From positions 1-64,000 of the forward strand of contig NZ_MPZV01000002.1 of the NCBI RefSeq assembly GCF_002020355.1: a stretch of 64,000 bases of DNA, given 5' to 3'. Positions 43,116-52,463 of this stretch are shown piece by piece. Positions within the stretch are counted from its first letter, which is position 1; the number at the start of each line of letters is the position of its first letter. The DNA comes from Thioclava sediminum (GTDB lineage Bacteria; Pseudomonadota; Alphaproteobacteria; Rhodobacterales; Rhodobacteraceae). The notes beneath the pieces were generated by a model. That model had not been told where the DNA came from. It saw only the letters and a list, made by a program, of their open reading frames with translations, and ran no database searches. Both the position numbers and the translations under genes were made by a program.

Positions 43116-44240
43116 ATGAGCCTCGCCGACCTTCCCGATCCAACCCTTGCGCCCGGTGCGCGACACCCGCGCGACACGCTGCGTCTGGTCGGTCAGACGC
43201 GGGCCGAGGAGGACTTCCTCGACGCCTTCAACATGGGGCGGCTGCATCACGGCTGGCTGCTGACCGGACCGCGCGGCGTGGGCAAAGCGACGCTCGCATG
43301 GCGGATCACCCGCTTCTTGATGACCCAGCCCGAGGACAATGGGCCGGGCCTGTTCGGCGAGCCGGAACAGCCCACCAGCCTCGATCCCGATCCGAACCAC
43401 CCGGCGCTCAGCCGTATCCACGCCGGATCGGAGCCGGGCATCTTCGTGCTCAAGCGTGGCGCGAACGCCACCGAATCCGCGCTGTCGCAGGACATTCGCG
43501 TCGATGAGGTGCGCAAGCTGCGCTCCTTCCTGCATCTGTCGGCTGCCGAGGGCGGACGGCGGGTGGTGATCATCGACGCCGCCGACGAGATGAACACCCA
43601 GGCCGCCAACGCGGTGCTGAAACTGCTCGAAGAGCCGCCGCCGCGCGTCACCTTCCTTTTGATCGCGCATCAGCCCGCGCGGCTCTTGCCGACGATCCGC
43701 TCGCGCTGTCGGGAATTGCGGCTGGGCACGCTCACGCCAGATCAGATGGAAGCTGCCATCGCCGCCGCCGAAGAGGAGGGCGAGCCGCCGGATCTCGACC
43801 ACCACGCGCTGGCCGCGCTGTCGGGTGGCTCCGTCGGTGCCGCGATCCGGCTGATCAATCAGGACGGCATGACGACCTATGCCAAGCTCGTCGATCTGAT
43901 GGGCACCCTGCCCCGGCTCGACCGTCTGGGCGCGCTGGCGCTGGCCGAAAGCTGTGTCGGCAAGGCGAACGAGAACCGCTTCATCCTCGTCCTGAACCTG
44001 ATCGACCTCTTTCTCTCGCGCACTGCGCGCGCGGGCGTGATGGGCCCGGCGCATCCCGAAGCGTCGCCCGGCGAGGCGCAGCTCCTCGCACGATTGTCGC
44101 CTGACGATCAGGCAGCGATGAAATGGGCTGCCCTCCATCAGAGCATGGGGGCACGCGCCGCCCACGGTCGGGCGGTCAACCTTGACCCTGCCGCGCTCGT
44201 GATGGATATCGTCTTGGAGATCACAGCCGCCGCTTCCTGA
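43116..44240 (+). CDS. holB: DNA polymerase III delta' subunit
   Basis: A 374-residue clamp-loader subunit. The Walker A-like motif is TGPRGVGKATLAWRI (about 47-61), the Asp box region is VVIIDAADEMNTQAANAVLK, and sensor 1 follows with LIAHQPARLLPTIRSRC. It helps load the sliding clamp at the replication fork. Its place after tmk and before tatD is the usual bacterial order. Confidence 0.93.
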   Translation: MSLADLPDPTLAPGARHPRDTLRLVGQTRAEEDFLDAFNMGRLHHGWLLTGPRGVGKATLAWRITRFLMTQPEDNGPGLFGEPEQPTSLDPDPNHPALSRIHAGSEPGIFVLKRGANATESALSQDIRVDEVRKLRSFLHLSAAEGGRRVVIIDAADEMNTQAANAVLKLLEEPPPRVTFLLIAHQPARLLPTIRSRCRELRLGTLTPDQMEAAIAAAEEEGEPPDLDHHALAALSGGSVGAAIRLINQDGMTTYAKLVDLMGTLPRLDRLGALALAESCVGKANENRFILVLNLIDLFLSRTARAGVMGPAHPEASPGEAQLLARLSPDDQAAMKWAALHQSMGARAAHGRAVNLDPAALVMDIVLEITAAAS

Positions 44241-44262
44241 TGCGGCGCGAAAGGAGCCGATT

Positions 44263-45081
44263 TTGACCCTCCCGCCCGAGATCACAGACAGCCATTGCCA
44301 TCTCGATTTCCCCGATTTCGACGGTGAGCGCGACGATATCATCAGCCGCGCGAACGCCGCCGGAGTGACGCGGATGGTGACGATCTGCACCAAGCTGAAG
44401 AACGAGCCCTCCGTGCGCGCCATCGCCGAGGCGCATCGCGGCGTCTTCTACGCCGCAGGCACCCATCCGATGAGCGTCGCCGAAGAGCCGATGGCCACGG
44501 TGGACGAACTGGTGGCACTGGCCAAACACCCGAAATTCGTGGGCATCGGAGAGACCGGGCTCGATTATCACTACACCGCCGAGAGCGCCGAGGTTCAGAA
44601 GCAATCCCTGCGCCTGCATATCGAGGCCGCGCAGGAAACCGGTCTGCCGCTGATCATCCATTCGCGCGATGCCGACGAGGACATGGAAGCGATCCTGACC
44701 GAGGGGATGAAGGCCAAGCCCTACTCCTGCGTCATGCATTGCTATTCGTCGGGGCCGCGTCTCGCGCAGGTCTCGGTCGATCTGGGCTTTTACCTGTCGA
44801 TGTCCGGCATCGCGACCTTCCCGAAAAGCCAGGAGGTGCGCGACATCTTCGCGAGCGCACCGCTCGAGCGGATCCTCGTGGAGACCGACAGCCCCTATCT
44901 CGCGCCGCCACCCTATCGCGGCAAGCGCAACGAGCCCGCCTACACGGCGCACACCGCCAAGGTCGGCGCCGAAGTCTTCGGCCTGCCGCTGGAGGAATTC
45001 GCCGCCGCGACGCAGGCCAATTTCGACCGCCTGTTCTGGAAAGCCGCCGAGCATGGCGAGCGGGGGAGCATCGCTGCATGA
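44263..45081 (+). CDS. tatD: TatD-family metal-dependent hydrolase
   Basis: A 272-residue TIM-barrel hydrolase/DNase. Metal ligands are visible in order: DSHCHLDFPDF, GETGLDYHY, IIHSRDAD, MHCYSSG and VETDSPYL. Only a TTG start (44263) is compatible with the conserved N-terminus and the AAGGAG site 7 bases upstream. Its end overlaps the MBL hydrolase gene by ATGA. Confidence 0.93.
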   Translation: MTLPPEITDSHCHLDFPDFDGERDDIISRANAAGVTRMVTICTKLKNEPSVRAIAEAHRGVFYAAGTHPMSVAEEPMATVDELVALAKHPKFVGIGETGLDYHYTAESAEVQKQSLRLHIEAAQETGLPLIIHSRDADEDMEAILTEGMKAKPYSCVMHCYSSGPRLAQVSVDLGFYLSMSGIATFPKSQEVRDIFASAPLERILVETDSPYLAPPPYRGKRNEPAYTAHTAKVGAEVFGLPLEEFAAATQANFDRLFWKAAEHGERGSIAA

Positions 45082-45881
45082 GTCGGATGCGCTTCACGAT
45101 CCTCGGCTGCGGCTCCTCGGGGGGCGTGCCGCGCATCGGCAACAATTGGGGCGACTGCGACCCGGCAAATCCGAAGAACCACCGGCTGCGCTGTTCGATG
45201 CTGGTCGAGCGGGTCTCACAATCGGGCACCACGCGGGTCCTGATCGACACCACGCCCGACATGCGCCAGCAACTGCTGACCGCGGGCGTGGGCGAGCTGG
45301 ATGCGGTGGTCTACACCCACAGCCATGCCGATCACGTCCACGGGCTCGACGATCTGCGCCAGATCGTCTTCAACATGCGCACCCGCCTGCCCGTCTGGGC
45401 CGATGCCGATACCGAGGCCGCGCTTCTGGACCGCTTCGCCTATGCCTTCGTCCAGCCCTCGGACAGCAATTACAAACCGATCTGCGAGCTGAAATCGATC
45501 CATCGCGAGCGGCCCTTCCAGATCACCGGCGCGGGCGGCTCGATCGAGTTTCAGCCCTTCCGCGTCGAGCACGGCAATATCGACGCGCTCGGCTTTCGGA
45601 TCGGCGGGCTGGCCTATCTGCCGGACGTCTCGGACATTCCCGAAGAGGCATGGGCCTATCTCGAAGGCCTCGATTGCTGGGTACTCGACGCGCTGCGCCG
45701 CACGCCGCACCCCACCCACGCGCATCTGGCCCGCGCGCTGGAATGGATCGAGCGTGCGCAGCCCGCGAGCGCGGTGCTGACCAACATGCATATCGACCTC
45801 GACCACGACACCGTCGCCGAGGAAACGCCGGATCACATTCGCCCTGCCCATGACGGGATGGTTCTGGACTTCGGCCTCTGA
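45078..45881 (+). CDS. MBL-fold metal-dependent hydrolase (PhnP-like)
   Basis: A 267-residue metallo-beta-lactamase-fold enzyme beginning FTILGCGSSGGVPRIGNNWG. The two-metal site includes THSHADHVHG, with later ligands in the VEH and D(V)SD stretches. The family holds cyclic phosphodiesterases such as PhnP; the substrate is unknown. Its start overlaps the tatD stop, and its own stop overlaps the next start (TGATG). Confidence 0.88.
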   Translation: MSRMRFTILGCGSSGGVPRIGNNWGDCDPANPKNHRLRCSMLVERVSQSGTTRVLIDTTPDMRQQLLTAGVGELDAVVYTHSHADHVHGLDDLRQIVFNMRTRLPVWADADTEAALLDRFAYAFVQPSDSNYKPICELKSIHRERPFQITGAGGSIEFQPFRVEHGNIDALGFRIGGLAYLPDVSDIPEEAWAYLEGLDCWVLDALRRTPHPTHAHLARALEWIERAQPASAVLTNMHIDLDHDTVAEETPDHIRPAHDGMVLDFGL

Positions 45882-46828
45882 TGAGCGTTCTGATCGACGT
45901 CATCCTGCCGGTCTTCCTCGTCATCGGCTTCGGCTATGTCGTGGCCTGGCGCGGGCTGTTCTCCGAAGGCGCGGTCGACGGGCTGATGCGCTTTGCGCAG
46001 AACTTCGCAGTGCCGGTGCTGCTGGCACGCTCGATCGCCAATCTCGACCTGACGCAGAGCTATAACTGGGCGATGATGGCCGCGTTCTATTCAGGCGCAC
46101 TGATCTCTTTCGCCATCGGCATCACCGGTGCGCGCATGATAGGCCGCAACGGTCCGGAGAGCGTCGCCATCGGCTTCGCCTGCCTGTTCTCGAATTCGCT
46201 GCTGCTGGGCGTGCCGATCACCGAGCGCGCTTACGGCACCGATGCGCTGTCGGGCAATTTCGCGATCATCTCGGTGCACTCGCCCTTCCTCTACACGATC
46301 GGCATTCTCGCGATGGAGATGGTGCGCTCGTCGGGCACCGGCACGTCGCTGGGGCGCGTCGGGCTCAACGCACTGATCGGCGTGCTGCGGACCCCGCTGG
46401 TGATCGGCATCCTGACCGGCTTCGCGATCAAGATCCTCACCACGCTGACCGGCCAGCCCCTGCCCCATCCGATCCGCGAGGGGATGGATATGATGGCGCG
46501 CGCAGCACTGCCTGCGGCGCTGTTCGGGCTGGGTGGCGTGCTCTATCGCTATCGTCCCGAAGGCGATGCGAAGGCGATCGCGATGGTCACGGGCCTGTCG
46601 CTGATGCTGCATCCGGCGATCACCTATGGGCTCGCGCATTTCGCCTTCAAGGTGGACACGTCCGCGCTGCGTTCCGCCACGCTGACGGCGGCGATGGCGC
46701 CGGGGGTCAACGCCTATCTCTTCGCGAATATCTACGGGGTGGCGCGCAGGGTCGCGGCCTCGGCCGTGCTGATCGCGACGGCGTTGTCGATTCTGACGAT
46801 CTGGGGCTGGCTTGCGATATTGCCGTGA
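45881..46828 (+). CDS. AEC-family (auxin efflux carrier-type) transporter
   Basis: A 315-residue inner-membrane transporter with about ten hydrophobic segments. It starts VILPVFLVIGFGYVVAWRG and contains the family's central pattern FSNSLLLGVPI. Bacterial members move malate or other organic acids. It is coupled to the MBL gene by TGATG and ends the tmk-holB-tatD run. Confidence 0.88.
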   Translation: MSVLIDVILPVFLVIGFGYVVAWRGLFSEGAVDGLMRFAQNFAVPVLLARSIANLDLTQSYNWAMMAAFYSGALISFAIGITGARMIGRNGPESVAIGFACLFSNSLLLGVPITERAYGTDALSGNFAIISVHSPFLYTIGILAMEMVRSSGTGTSLGRVGLNALIGVLRTPLVIGILTGFAIKILTTLTGQPLPHPIREGMDMMARAALPAALFGLGGVLYRYRPEGDAKAIAMVTGLSLMLHPAITYGLAHFAFKVDTSALRSATLTAAMAPGVNAYLFANIYGVARRVAASAVLIATALSILTIWGWLAILP

Positions 46829-46833
46829 GGTTT

Positions 46834-46880
46834 AGGGGCTCTGCCCCTTTGGCCTGCGGCCATTCACCCCGGGATATTTA
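46834..46880. repeat. Rhodobacterales-type intergenic repeat
   Basis: A small hairpin AGGGGC-TCT-GCCCCT (46834-46848) is followed by GGCCTGCGGCC and then CACCCCGGGATATTTA. The combination of a GGGGC...GCCCC hairpin with a CCCCGGGATATTT tail is one I recall from many Rhodobacteraceae intergenic regions. It lies between the convergent AEC and irr genes. Confidence 0.5.
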
Positions 46881-46902
46881 GGGCAATTGGAAGAAGGGCA
46901 GC

Positions 46903-47328
46903 TTACGCCTTACGGACACGGATCACCACGTCGACGCGGGTGATCTCGGCGCCCTCGGGAGCCTGCGGGATCGAGGCGAGTTTCAACTCCTCGGCCGGGG
47001 CATCCGACAGACGGTTGTCGTCTTCCCAGAAGAAATGCGGGTGATCGTCCATACGCGTGTCGAAATAGCTGCGCGCGCCGTCCACCGTTATCTCATGCAT
47101 CAGCCCCGCGTCGCAAAACGCCTTGAGTGTGTTGTACACGGTGGCGAGCGAGACCTTCTCGCCCGCATCGCAGGCGGCCGCGTAGAGGCTTTCGGCCGTG
47201 ACATGACGATTTTCCCCATCGCCAACGAGCAATGTGGCCAGCGCCAGTCGCTGACGGGTCGGGCGCAGCCCGCCACGGCTCAGCCAGTCCTGCCCGCGGC
47301 GCTGTTCGGTCGAATTCGTCACAGCCAT
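46903..47328 (-). CDS. irr: Fur-family iron response regulator Irr
   Basis: A 141-residue Fur-superfamily regulator. A winged helix includes RGGLRPTRQRLALATLL and SLATVYNTLKAF, and the sensing region is YFDTRMDDHPHFFWEDDNRL. The DHPHFFW...NRL pattern is that of alphaproteobacterial Irr rather than Fur or Zur. The Cys-Pro heme motif of rhizobial Irr is absent. Irr represses or activates iron and heme genes under iron limitation. It is divergent from fabA. Confidence 0.88.
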   Translation of the reverse strand: MAVTNSTEQRRGQDWLSRGGLRPTRQRLALATLLVGDGENRHVTAESLYAAACDAGEKVSLATVYNTLKAFCDAGLMHEITVDGARSYFDTRMDDHPHFFWEDDNRLSDAPAEELKLASIPQAPEGAEITRVDVVIRVRKA

Positions 47329-47347
47329 GTCATGTCTCCTCGGTACC

Positions 47348-47376
47348 TATATGAGACTTTTCCACTCAGGTTTCAA
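47348..47376 (-). promoter_or_regulatory. irr promoter
   Basis: On the minus strand TTGAAA (47376-47371) and CATATA (47353-47348) have an ideal 17-base spacing, placing the start about 15 bases before the irr ATG. Confidence 0.55.
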
Positions 47377-47479
47377 TGCAACCGCGCAGGGGCGCGGCCT
47401 GTCACCGTCGCCCTTGCGCCACGCGGCCACGCGGTGATAGAGGGATGCAAAAGCACGCCAAAACCGGGAAGGAGCGCCG

Positions 47480-47989
47480 ATGGCTGGGTTTCCGACGAGC
47501 TTCGGGAAAGAAGATCTTCTGAAATGTGCACGCGGGGAGCTGTTTGGCCCCGGCAATGCACAGCTTCCGGCGCCGCCGATGCTGATGATGGACCGCATCA
47601 CCGACATCTCGGGCGATGGCGGCAAGCACGGCAAGGGCCATGTGGTCGCCGAGTTCGACATCACCCCCGACCTGTGGTTCTTCGAATGCCATTTCCCCGG
47701 CAATCCGATCATGCCGGGCTGCCTCGGCCTCGACGGGTTGTGGCAGCTGACCGGCTTCAACCTCGGGTGGCGCGGCTGGCAGGGTCGCGGCTATGCGCTT
47801 GGCGTGGGCGAGGTTAAGCTCACAGGCATGGTCCGCCCGGATCGCAAAATGCTGACCTACAAGGTCGATTTCACCAAGGCCGTTCAGACGCGTCGCCTGA
47901 CCATGGGTGTCGCCGACGGGATCGTCGAGGCCGACGGTGACGTGATCTACGAGGTCAAGGACATGAAGGTCGCGCTCTCCGAGAGCTGA
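47480..47989 (+). CDS. fabA: 3-hydroxydecanoyl-ACP dehydratase/isomerase FabA
   Basis: A 169-residue hot-dog enzyme that dehydrates 3-hydroxydecanoyl-ACP and isomerises the double bond, starting unsaturated fatty-acid synthesis. The catalytic pair is His71 in [14 protein letters not shown] and Asp85 in [16 protein letters not shown] lies upstream of the ATG. It heads the fabA-fabB-fabI run. Confidence 0.97.
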   Translation: MAGFPTSFGKEDLLKCARGELFGPGNAQLPAPPMLMMDRITDISGDGGKHGKGHVVAEFDITPDLWFFECHFPGNPIMPGCLGLDGLWQLTGFNLGWRGWQGRGYALGVGEVKLTGMVRPDRKMLTYKVDFTKAVQTRRLTMGVADGIVEADGDVIYEVKDMKVALSES

Positions 47990-48020
47990 CCCCCATAGAC
48001 AGACAAGACAGGAGGCCCGC

Positions 48021-49250
48021 ATGCGCCGCGTCGTCATCACCGGTTTGGGCATCGTCTCGCCCATCGGCAACAATGCCGAAGAAGTCACCGCCAGCCTGAA
48101 GGCCGGCAAATCCGGCATCGTATTCGCCGAGGATTACGCCGAGCGCGGCTTCCGCAGCCAGGTCAAAGGCCAGCCGAAGATCACGCTCGAGGACCATATC
48201 GACAAGCGCAACCTGCGCTTCATGGGTCCGGGCGCGGCCTATAACTTCATCGCGATGGAGCAGGCTCTGGCCGATAGCGGTCTCGAAGAGAGCGACATCT
48301 CGAACCCGCGCAGCGGCCTGATCATGGGCTCGGGCGGTCCGTCGACCTCGAACTTCTTCGAGGCGCATCGCATCGTCATGGAGAAGGGCTCGCCCAAGCG
48401 GATGGGGCCGTTCATGGTCACCCGCTGCATGAGTTCGACGAACTCGGCCTGTCTGGCCACGCCGTTCAAGATCAAGGGCGTGAACTACTCGATCACCTCG
48501 GCCTGCTCGACCTCGGCGCATTGCATCGGCAACGGCACCGAGCTGATCCAGATGGGCAAGCAGGACATCGTTTTCGCCGGCGGCGGCGAGGAACTGGACT
48601 GGACGCTGAGCTGCCTGTTCGACGCGATGGGCGCGATGTCGTCGAAATATAACGACACGCCCGAGCTGGCCTCGCGCGCCTTCGACGCGACCCGCGACGG
48701 GTTCGTCATCGCAGGCGGCGGCGGTGTCGTCGTGCTGGAGGAACTCGAGCACGCGAAGGCGCGCGGCGCGAAGATCTACGCGGAAGTCACCGGCTACGGC
48801 GCGACCTCGGACGGCCACGACATGGTGGCGCCGTCGGGCGAAGGCGGCGAGCGCTCGATGAAGCTCGCGGTCGGCACCCTGCCCGAAGGCCGCAAGATTT
48901 CCTACATCAATGCGCATGGCACCTCGACGCCCGCAGGCGACGTGACCGAAGTGCAGGCCGTGCGCCGCGTCTTCGGCGAGGAAAACGTGCCGAAGATCTC
49001 CTCGACCAAATCGCTCACCGGGCACTCGCTCGGCGCGACCGGCGTGCATGAGGCGATCTATTCGCTGCTGATGATGGAAAACAACTTCATCACGGCCTCG
49101 GCCAACATCACCGAGCTCGACCCGGAGATCAAACCGGAAGAGATCGCGATGGAGCGGATCGACAATGTCGAGTTCGACTCGGTCCTGTCGAACAGCTTCG
49201 GCTTCGGCGGCACCAACGCGTCGCTCGTGATGAGCAAGTATAAAGACTAA
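48021..49250 (+). CDS. fabB: 3-oxoacyl-ACP synthase I FabB
   Basis: A 409-residue condensing enzyme that elongates cis-3-decenoyl-ACP with malonyl-ACP. The active-site Cys162 lies in [12 protein letters not shown]; the two histidines are in [11 protein letters not shown] and [16 protein letters not shown] stands 6 bases before the ATG, 31 bases after fabA. Confidence 0.97.
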   Translation: MRRVVITGLGIVSPIGNNAEEVTASLKAGKSGIVFAEDYAERGFRSQVKGQPKITLEDHIDKRNLRFMGPGAAYNFIAMEQALADSGLEESDISNPRSGLIMGSGGPSTSNFFEAHRIVMEKGSPKRMGPFMVTRCMSSTNSACLATPFKIKGVNYSITSACSTSAHCIGNGTELIQMGKQDIVFAGGGEELDWTLSCLFDAMGAMSSKYNDTPELASRAFDATRDGFVIAGGGGVVVLEELEHAKARGAKIYAEVTGYGATSDGHDMVAPSGEGGERSMKLAVGTLPEGRKISYINAHGTSTPAGDVTEVQAVRRVFGEENVPKISSTKSLTGHSLGATGVHEAIYSLLMMENNFITASANITELDPEIKPEEIAMERIDNVEFDSVLSNSFGFGGTNASLVMSKYKD

Positions 49251-49280
49251 CGGCAAGAACAAACGGCGGCAGGGACGGGA

Positions 49281-50069
49281 ATGGCGGAACTGATGAAGGG
49301 TAAGCGCGGCCTCGTGATGGGGGTCGCCAACGAGCGCTCAATCGCTTGGGGGATCGCGAAGGCACTGGCCGAGCAAGGCGCGGAACTGGCGTTCTCCTAT
49401 CAGGGCGAAGCCTTCGGCAAGCGGGTCGAACCGCTGGCCGAGAGCGTGGGCTCGAAATTCCTGCTGGATGTGGACGTGAATGACGACGCCTCGATGGACG
49501 CCGCCTTCGCCAAGCTGAAAGAGGAATGGGGCTCGATCGACTTCGTCGTGCACGCCATCGCCTATTCCGACAAGTCCGAGCTTGCGGGCCGGTTCATCAA
49601 CACCACCCGCGAGAACTTCAAGAACTCGCTGACGATCTCCTGCTACAGCTTCATCGACGTGGCCAAGCGCGCCTCGGAACTGATGAACGAAGGCGGCTCG
49701 ATGATCACGCTGACCTATATGGGCTCGCAGCGCGTGACGCCCTATTACAACGTGATGGGCGTGGCGAAAGCGGCGCTGGAATCGGCGGTGCGCTATCTGG
49801 CGGCCGATCTGGGCCCCGACGGCATCCGCGTGAACGCGATCTCGCCCGGCCCGATGAAGACGCTGGCCGGCGCTGCGATCGGCGGCGCGCGCAAGACCTT
49901 CCGCCACACCGAGCACAATTCGCCCCTGCGCCATAACGCGACGCTGGAAGCGATTGGCGGCACGGCCGTCTATCTGCTCTCGAACTATGGCGCCTGCACC
50001 TCCGGCGAGATCATCTCGGTCGATAGCGGCTATCACGTCATGGGCATGCCCGCGGCGGAGAACCTGTAA
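49281..50069 (+). CDS. fabI: Enoyl-ACP reductase FabI
   Basis: A 262-residue NADH-dependent short-chain reductase that completes each elongation cycle. The nucleotide loop is MGVANERSIAWGIA (13-26), and the catalytic Tyr156 and Lys163 lie in TPYYNVMGVAKAALE. It follows fabB by 30 bases. It is the triclosan-target type by sequence pattern. Confidence 0.96.
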   Translation: MAELMKGKRGLVMGVANERSIAWGIAKALAEQGAELAFSYQGEAFGKRVEPLAESVGSKFLLDVDVNDDASMDAAFAKLKEEWGSIDFVVHAIAYSDKSELAGRFINTTRENFKNSLTISCYSFIDVAKRASELMNEGGSMITLTYMGSQRVTPYYNVMGVAKAALESAVRYLAADLGPDGIRVNAISPGPMKTLAGAAIGGARKTFRHTEHNSPLRHNATLEAIGGTAVYLLSNYGACTSGEIISVDSGYHVMGMPAAENL

Positions 50070-50089
50070 GCTCAGCCAATCACAAGCAG

Positions 50090-50226
50090 GGCGCGCGCCG
50101 GCCCGTGGGGTGGCGCGGTCCTCGCTCTGTGCGGCAGCGCTTTATCCACGCCACATACCTCGAACATGGCTGCGTTTCGCGTGGTTGGCCAAGGCGCCAG
50201 CCCGCGGGGACGGGCCGGCGCGCGCC
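50090..50226. repeat. Long-armed inverted-repeat element downstream of fabI
   Basis: A 17-bp perfect terminal repeat GGCGCGCGCCGGCCCGT (50090-50106) returns inverted at 50210-50226. A second pair inside it (TGGCGC at 50111-50116 and GCGCCA at 50194-50199) extends the pairing. The roughly 75-base centre has no gene. It may be a miniature mobile element or an interspersed intergenic repeat; no flanking target duplication is evident. Confidence 0.55.
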
Positions 50227-50299
50227 ATGCTACCCATTCCCTCCCTTCCCCCATCCCCTGCCCCGCGTTAGGCTTTCGCGAACACGCAGGGAGGCGCGC

Positions 50300-51079
50300 A
50301 TGGCACTCGATTTCTCCATCGGCATCATCGGCTCAGGAATGCTCGGCGCAGCGATTGCCGAGGCGCTCTGGCGCGCGGAGCCCAAGTCGCTTCTGATGGC
50401 CAACCGCTCCGGCGCGCGGCCTGACATTGAGGGCTTCCCGCCGGAGAACGTGCTGACCGATCCGCAGGTGCTGGTAGAGGCTTGCGACGTGGTGATCCTC
50501 TGCGTGCCGCCCGCCGCTGCCCGAGACCTCAGGATCGACGCGAAGGACAAGCTGGTGATCTCCGTCATGGCGGGCGTGCCGCTCTCCGAGCTCACCCGCA
50601 TCAGCGCCAGCCCCCGCGTGATCCGCGCCATGTCGAGCCCGGCGGCAGCAAAGGGCCTCGCCTATAGCCCATGGTTCGCGAGCGATGCCGTGACCGAAGA
50701 CGACCGCGCCCGCACCCGGGCCCTGTTTGAGGCCTGCGGGCAGACGGACGAACTCACCGACGAGGCCCAGATCGACCTCTTCACCGCGATGACCGGCCCG
50801 GTGCCGGGATTCGTCGCGGCCTGCGCCGCCGCGATGGCGCGTCATGCCGAGGATCAGGGCGTCCCGCCCGAGATCGCCGATCGCGCCGTGCGCCAGCTAT
50901 TCCTCTCGGCCGGGCAGATGATGGGCGAGGGCCCGACGCCTCAGACCCATGTGCAGGAGATGATCGACTACGCGGGCACGACGGCCAAGGGCCTGACCAC
51001 TCTGCGCGACAATGGCTTTGCCGAGCGTCTGGCCGAAGGGCTCGCCGCCGCGACGCAAGCCTCGCGCGACATCTACTGA
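50300..51079 (+). CDS. Pyrroline-5-carboxylate reductase family protein
   Basis: A 259-residue dehydrogenase: the Rossmann loop is IGIIGSGMLGAAIAEAL, and the ProC-type pattern FTAMTGPVPGFVAACAAAM and a C-terminal dimerisation helix follow. ProC makes proline from pyrroline-5-carboxylate. The match is reasonable but not perfect, so it may be a ProC paralogue with another imine substrate. AGGGAGG lies 6 bases before the ATG at 50300; upstream extensions read into the repeat element. Confidence 0.78.
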   Translation: MALDFSIGIIGSGMLGAAIAEALWRAEPKSLLMANRSGARPDIEGFPPENVLTDPQVLVEACDVVILCVPPAAARDLRIDAKDKLVISVMAGVPLSELTRISASPRVIRAMSSPAAAKGLAYSPWFASDAVTEDDRARTRALFEACGQTDELTDEAQIDLFTAMTGPVPGFVAACAAAMARHAEDQGVPPEIADRAVRQLFLSAGQMMGEGPTPQTHVQEMIDYAGTTAKGLTTLRDNGFAERLAEGLAAATQASRDIY

Positions 51080-51130
51080 CCCTTGCACCCGGCCCCGCCA
51101 ACGCTAGGCTGTGGCTCGGGAGGAAATATC

Positions 51131-51802
51131 ATGTCCATACAGCTTTGCGTCTTCGACGCCTACGGCACGCTTTTCGACGTCGACGCCGCCGCGCGCAATC
51201 TGGCCGCCGAAGAGCCGCGCCTGACCGAGATCTGGCCGCGCCTTGCTGCCGATTGGCGGCGCAAGCAGCTCGAATATAGCTGGCTGCGCGAGGTGATGGG
51301 CGATTACGTCGATTTCTGGCAGCTGACCCGCGACGGGCTCGATTGGGCGATGGCGGCGCAGGATCTCGACGATCCCGATCTGGCCGAGCGGCTGATGGCG
51401 CTTTACCGCGAATTGCCCGCCTTCCCCGAAGTGCCCGAGATGCTCGATGCGCTGCACCATCGCGGTGTCGGACGTGCGATCCTGTCTAACGGCGCGCCCG
51501 ACATGCTGGGGGCTGCGGTTCATGCGGCGGGGGTCGGGCATCTGCTCGACGAGGTGCTCTCGATCCACGAGATCGGTCATTACAAACCCCGCGCCGCCGT
51601 CTACGACATGATCGCGCAGAAGATGGGCGTCGAACCGGAGAAGACCTGTTTCATCTCGTCTAACGGCTGGGATGCGGCGGGCGCGGCCAAGGCGGGCTTC
51701 CACGTCCTTTGGGTCAACCGCGCGGGCGCCCCGGTCGAGCGGCTGCCCTATAAACCCGCGGCGATCCTGACGGACCTGCGCGCGGTGCCCGACCACCTCT
51801 GA
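51131..51802 (+). CDS. Type II haloacid dehalogenase-like hydrolase
   Basis: A 223-residue HAD-superfamily protein. The nucleophile Asp lies in VFDAYGTLFD, followed by ILSNGAPDM, HYKPRAAVYDM and ISSNGWDAAGAAKAG. The combination SNG / YKP / SSNGWD is that of L-2-haloacid dehalogenases, which swap halogen for hydroxyl. GGAGG lies 8 bases before the ATG. Many annotated relatives act on phosphate esters, so the substrate is open. Confidence 0.85.
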   Translation: MSIQLCVFDAYGTLFDVDAAARNLAAEEPRLTEIWPRLAADWRRKQLEYSWLREVMGDYVDFWQLTRDGLDWAMAAQDLDDPDLAERLMALYRELPAFPEVPEMLDALHHRGVGRAILSNGAPDMLGAAVHAAGVGHLLDEVLSIHEIGHYKPRAAVYDMIAQKMGVEPEKTCFISSNGWDAAGAAKAGFHVLWVNRAGAPVERLPYKPAAILTDLRAVPDHL

Positions 51803-51809
51803 GAAGCGC

Positions 51810-52400
51810 TCACTCGTCCATCTCGCGCAGCGCGCGCCGCAGCCGCATCGTCTGCGCCTGAAACCCTTCCGCATCCGTGTATTCCACGAAATCGCGGTAG
51901 CGCAGATGCGGCCCCTTCACCCGATGCGCGTGCTTGATCGGGCACCAATATTGCTCGGTCCGCGCGGCGATCTCGTAGGCATAGCTCAGAAGTCCGTTGC
52001 AATAGCCGCAATAGACGCAGTTCAGCTTCTGCAACGTGTTGAGATAGGCCAGATGCTGACGGTCGACCACGATATGATCGGAGCGCTTTACCTTGGCGAT
52101 GCGGTAGATCGGAAAACAGATCGCCTGATAGAGGCTCACGAAAAGGTCGAGCAGCACGAAGGGCACGATCAGCGAATAGATCACCGGGGCGGTCAGAATG
52201 ACCATCGGGCGCGCATAGGACAGGAAGCGCAACAGCCCCACCCGCGCCTGCCGATGCGCATCGCGAACGCCCGCCTCGAACACCACCCGGTTATGGTCGA
52301 GCCGGAACGCCATCGCCTCGCGCCTGCGCTCCCATTCCGCTTCGATTTCGTCTTCGAGCGCACTCAGTCTTTCGTGTAATCTTTCCAGTGTGTCAGCCAT
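51810..52400 (-). CDS. Uncharacterised membrane protein with Cys cluster
   Basis: A 196-residue protein I cannot assign. The N-terminus is a charged helix (about 1-55), and one or two membrane segments span about 65-95 (PMVILTAPVIYSLIVPFVLLD). The C-terminal domain has highly patterned cysteines: NCVYCGYCNG (about 127-136) and QYWCPIKHA (about 150-158). These could bind a metal or form a redox site. The sequence looks conserved and under selection, not random. It is convergent with the dehalogenase gene, with only 7 bases between stops. Confidence 0.7.
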   Translation of the reverse strand: MADTLERLHERLSALEDEIEAEWERRREAMAFRLDHNRVVFEAGVRDAHRQARVGLLRFLSYARPMVILTAPVIYSLIVPFVLLDLFVSLYQAICFPIYRIAKVKRSDHIVVDRQHLAYLNTLQKLNCVYCGYCNGLLSYAYEIAARTEQYWCPIKHAHRVKGPHLRYRDFVEYTDAEGFQAQTMRLRRALREMDE

Positions 52401-52463
52401 GGCGATCTCCCTCTAACGCACTATGATCGCTGACAGGTCAGCAATCCAGAGAGGAGCGGCGTA

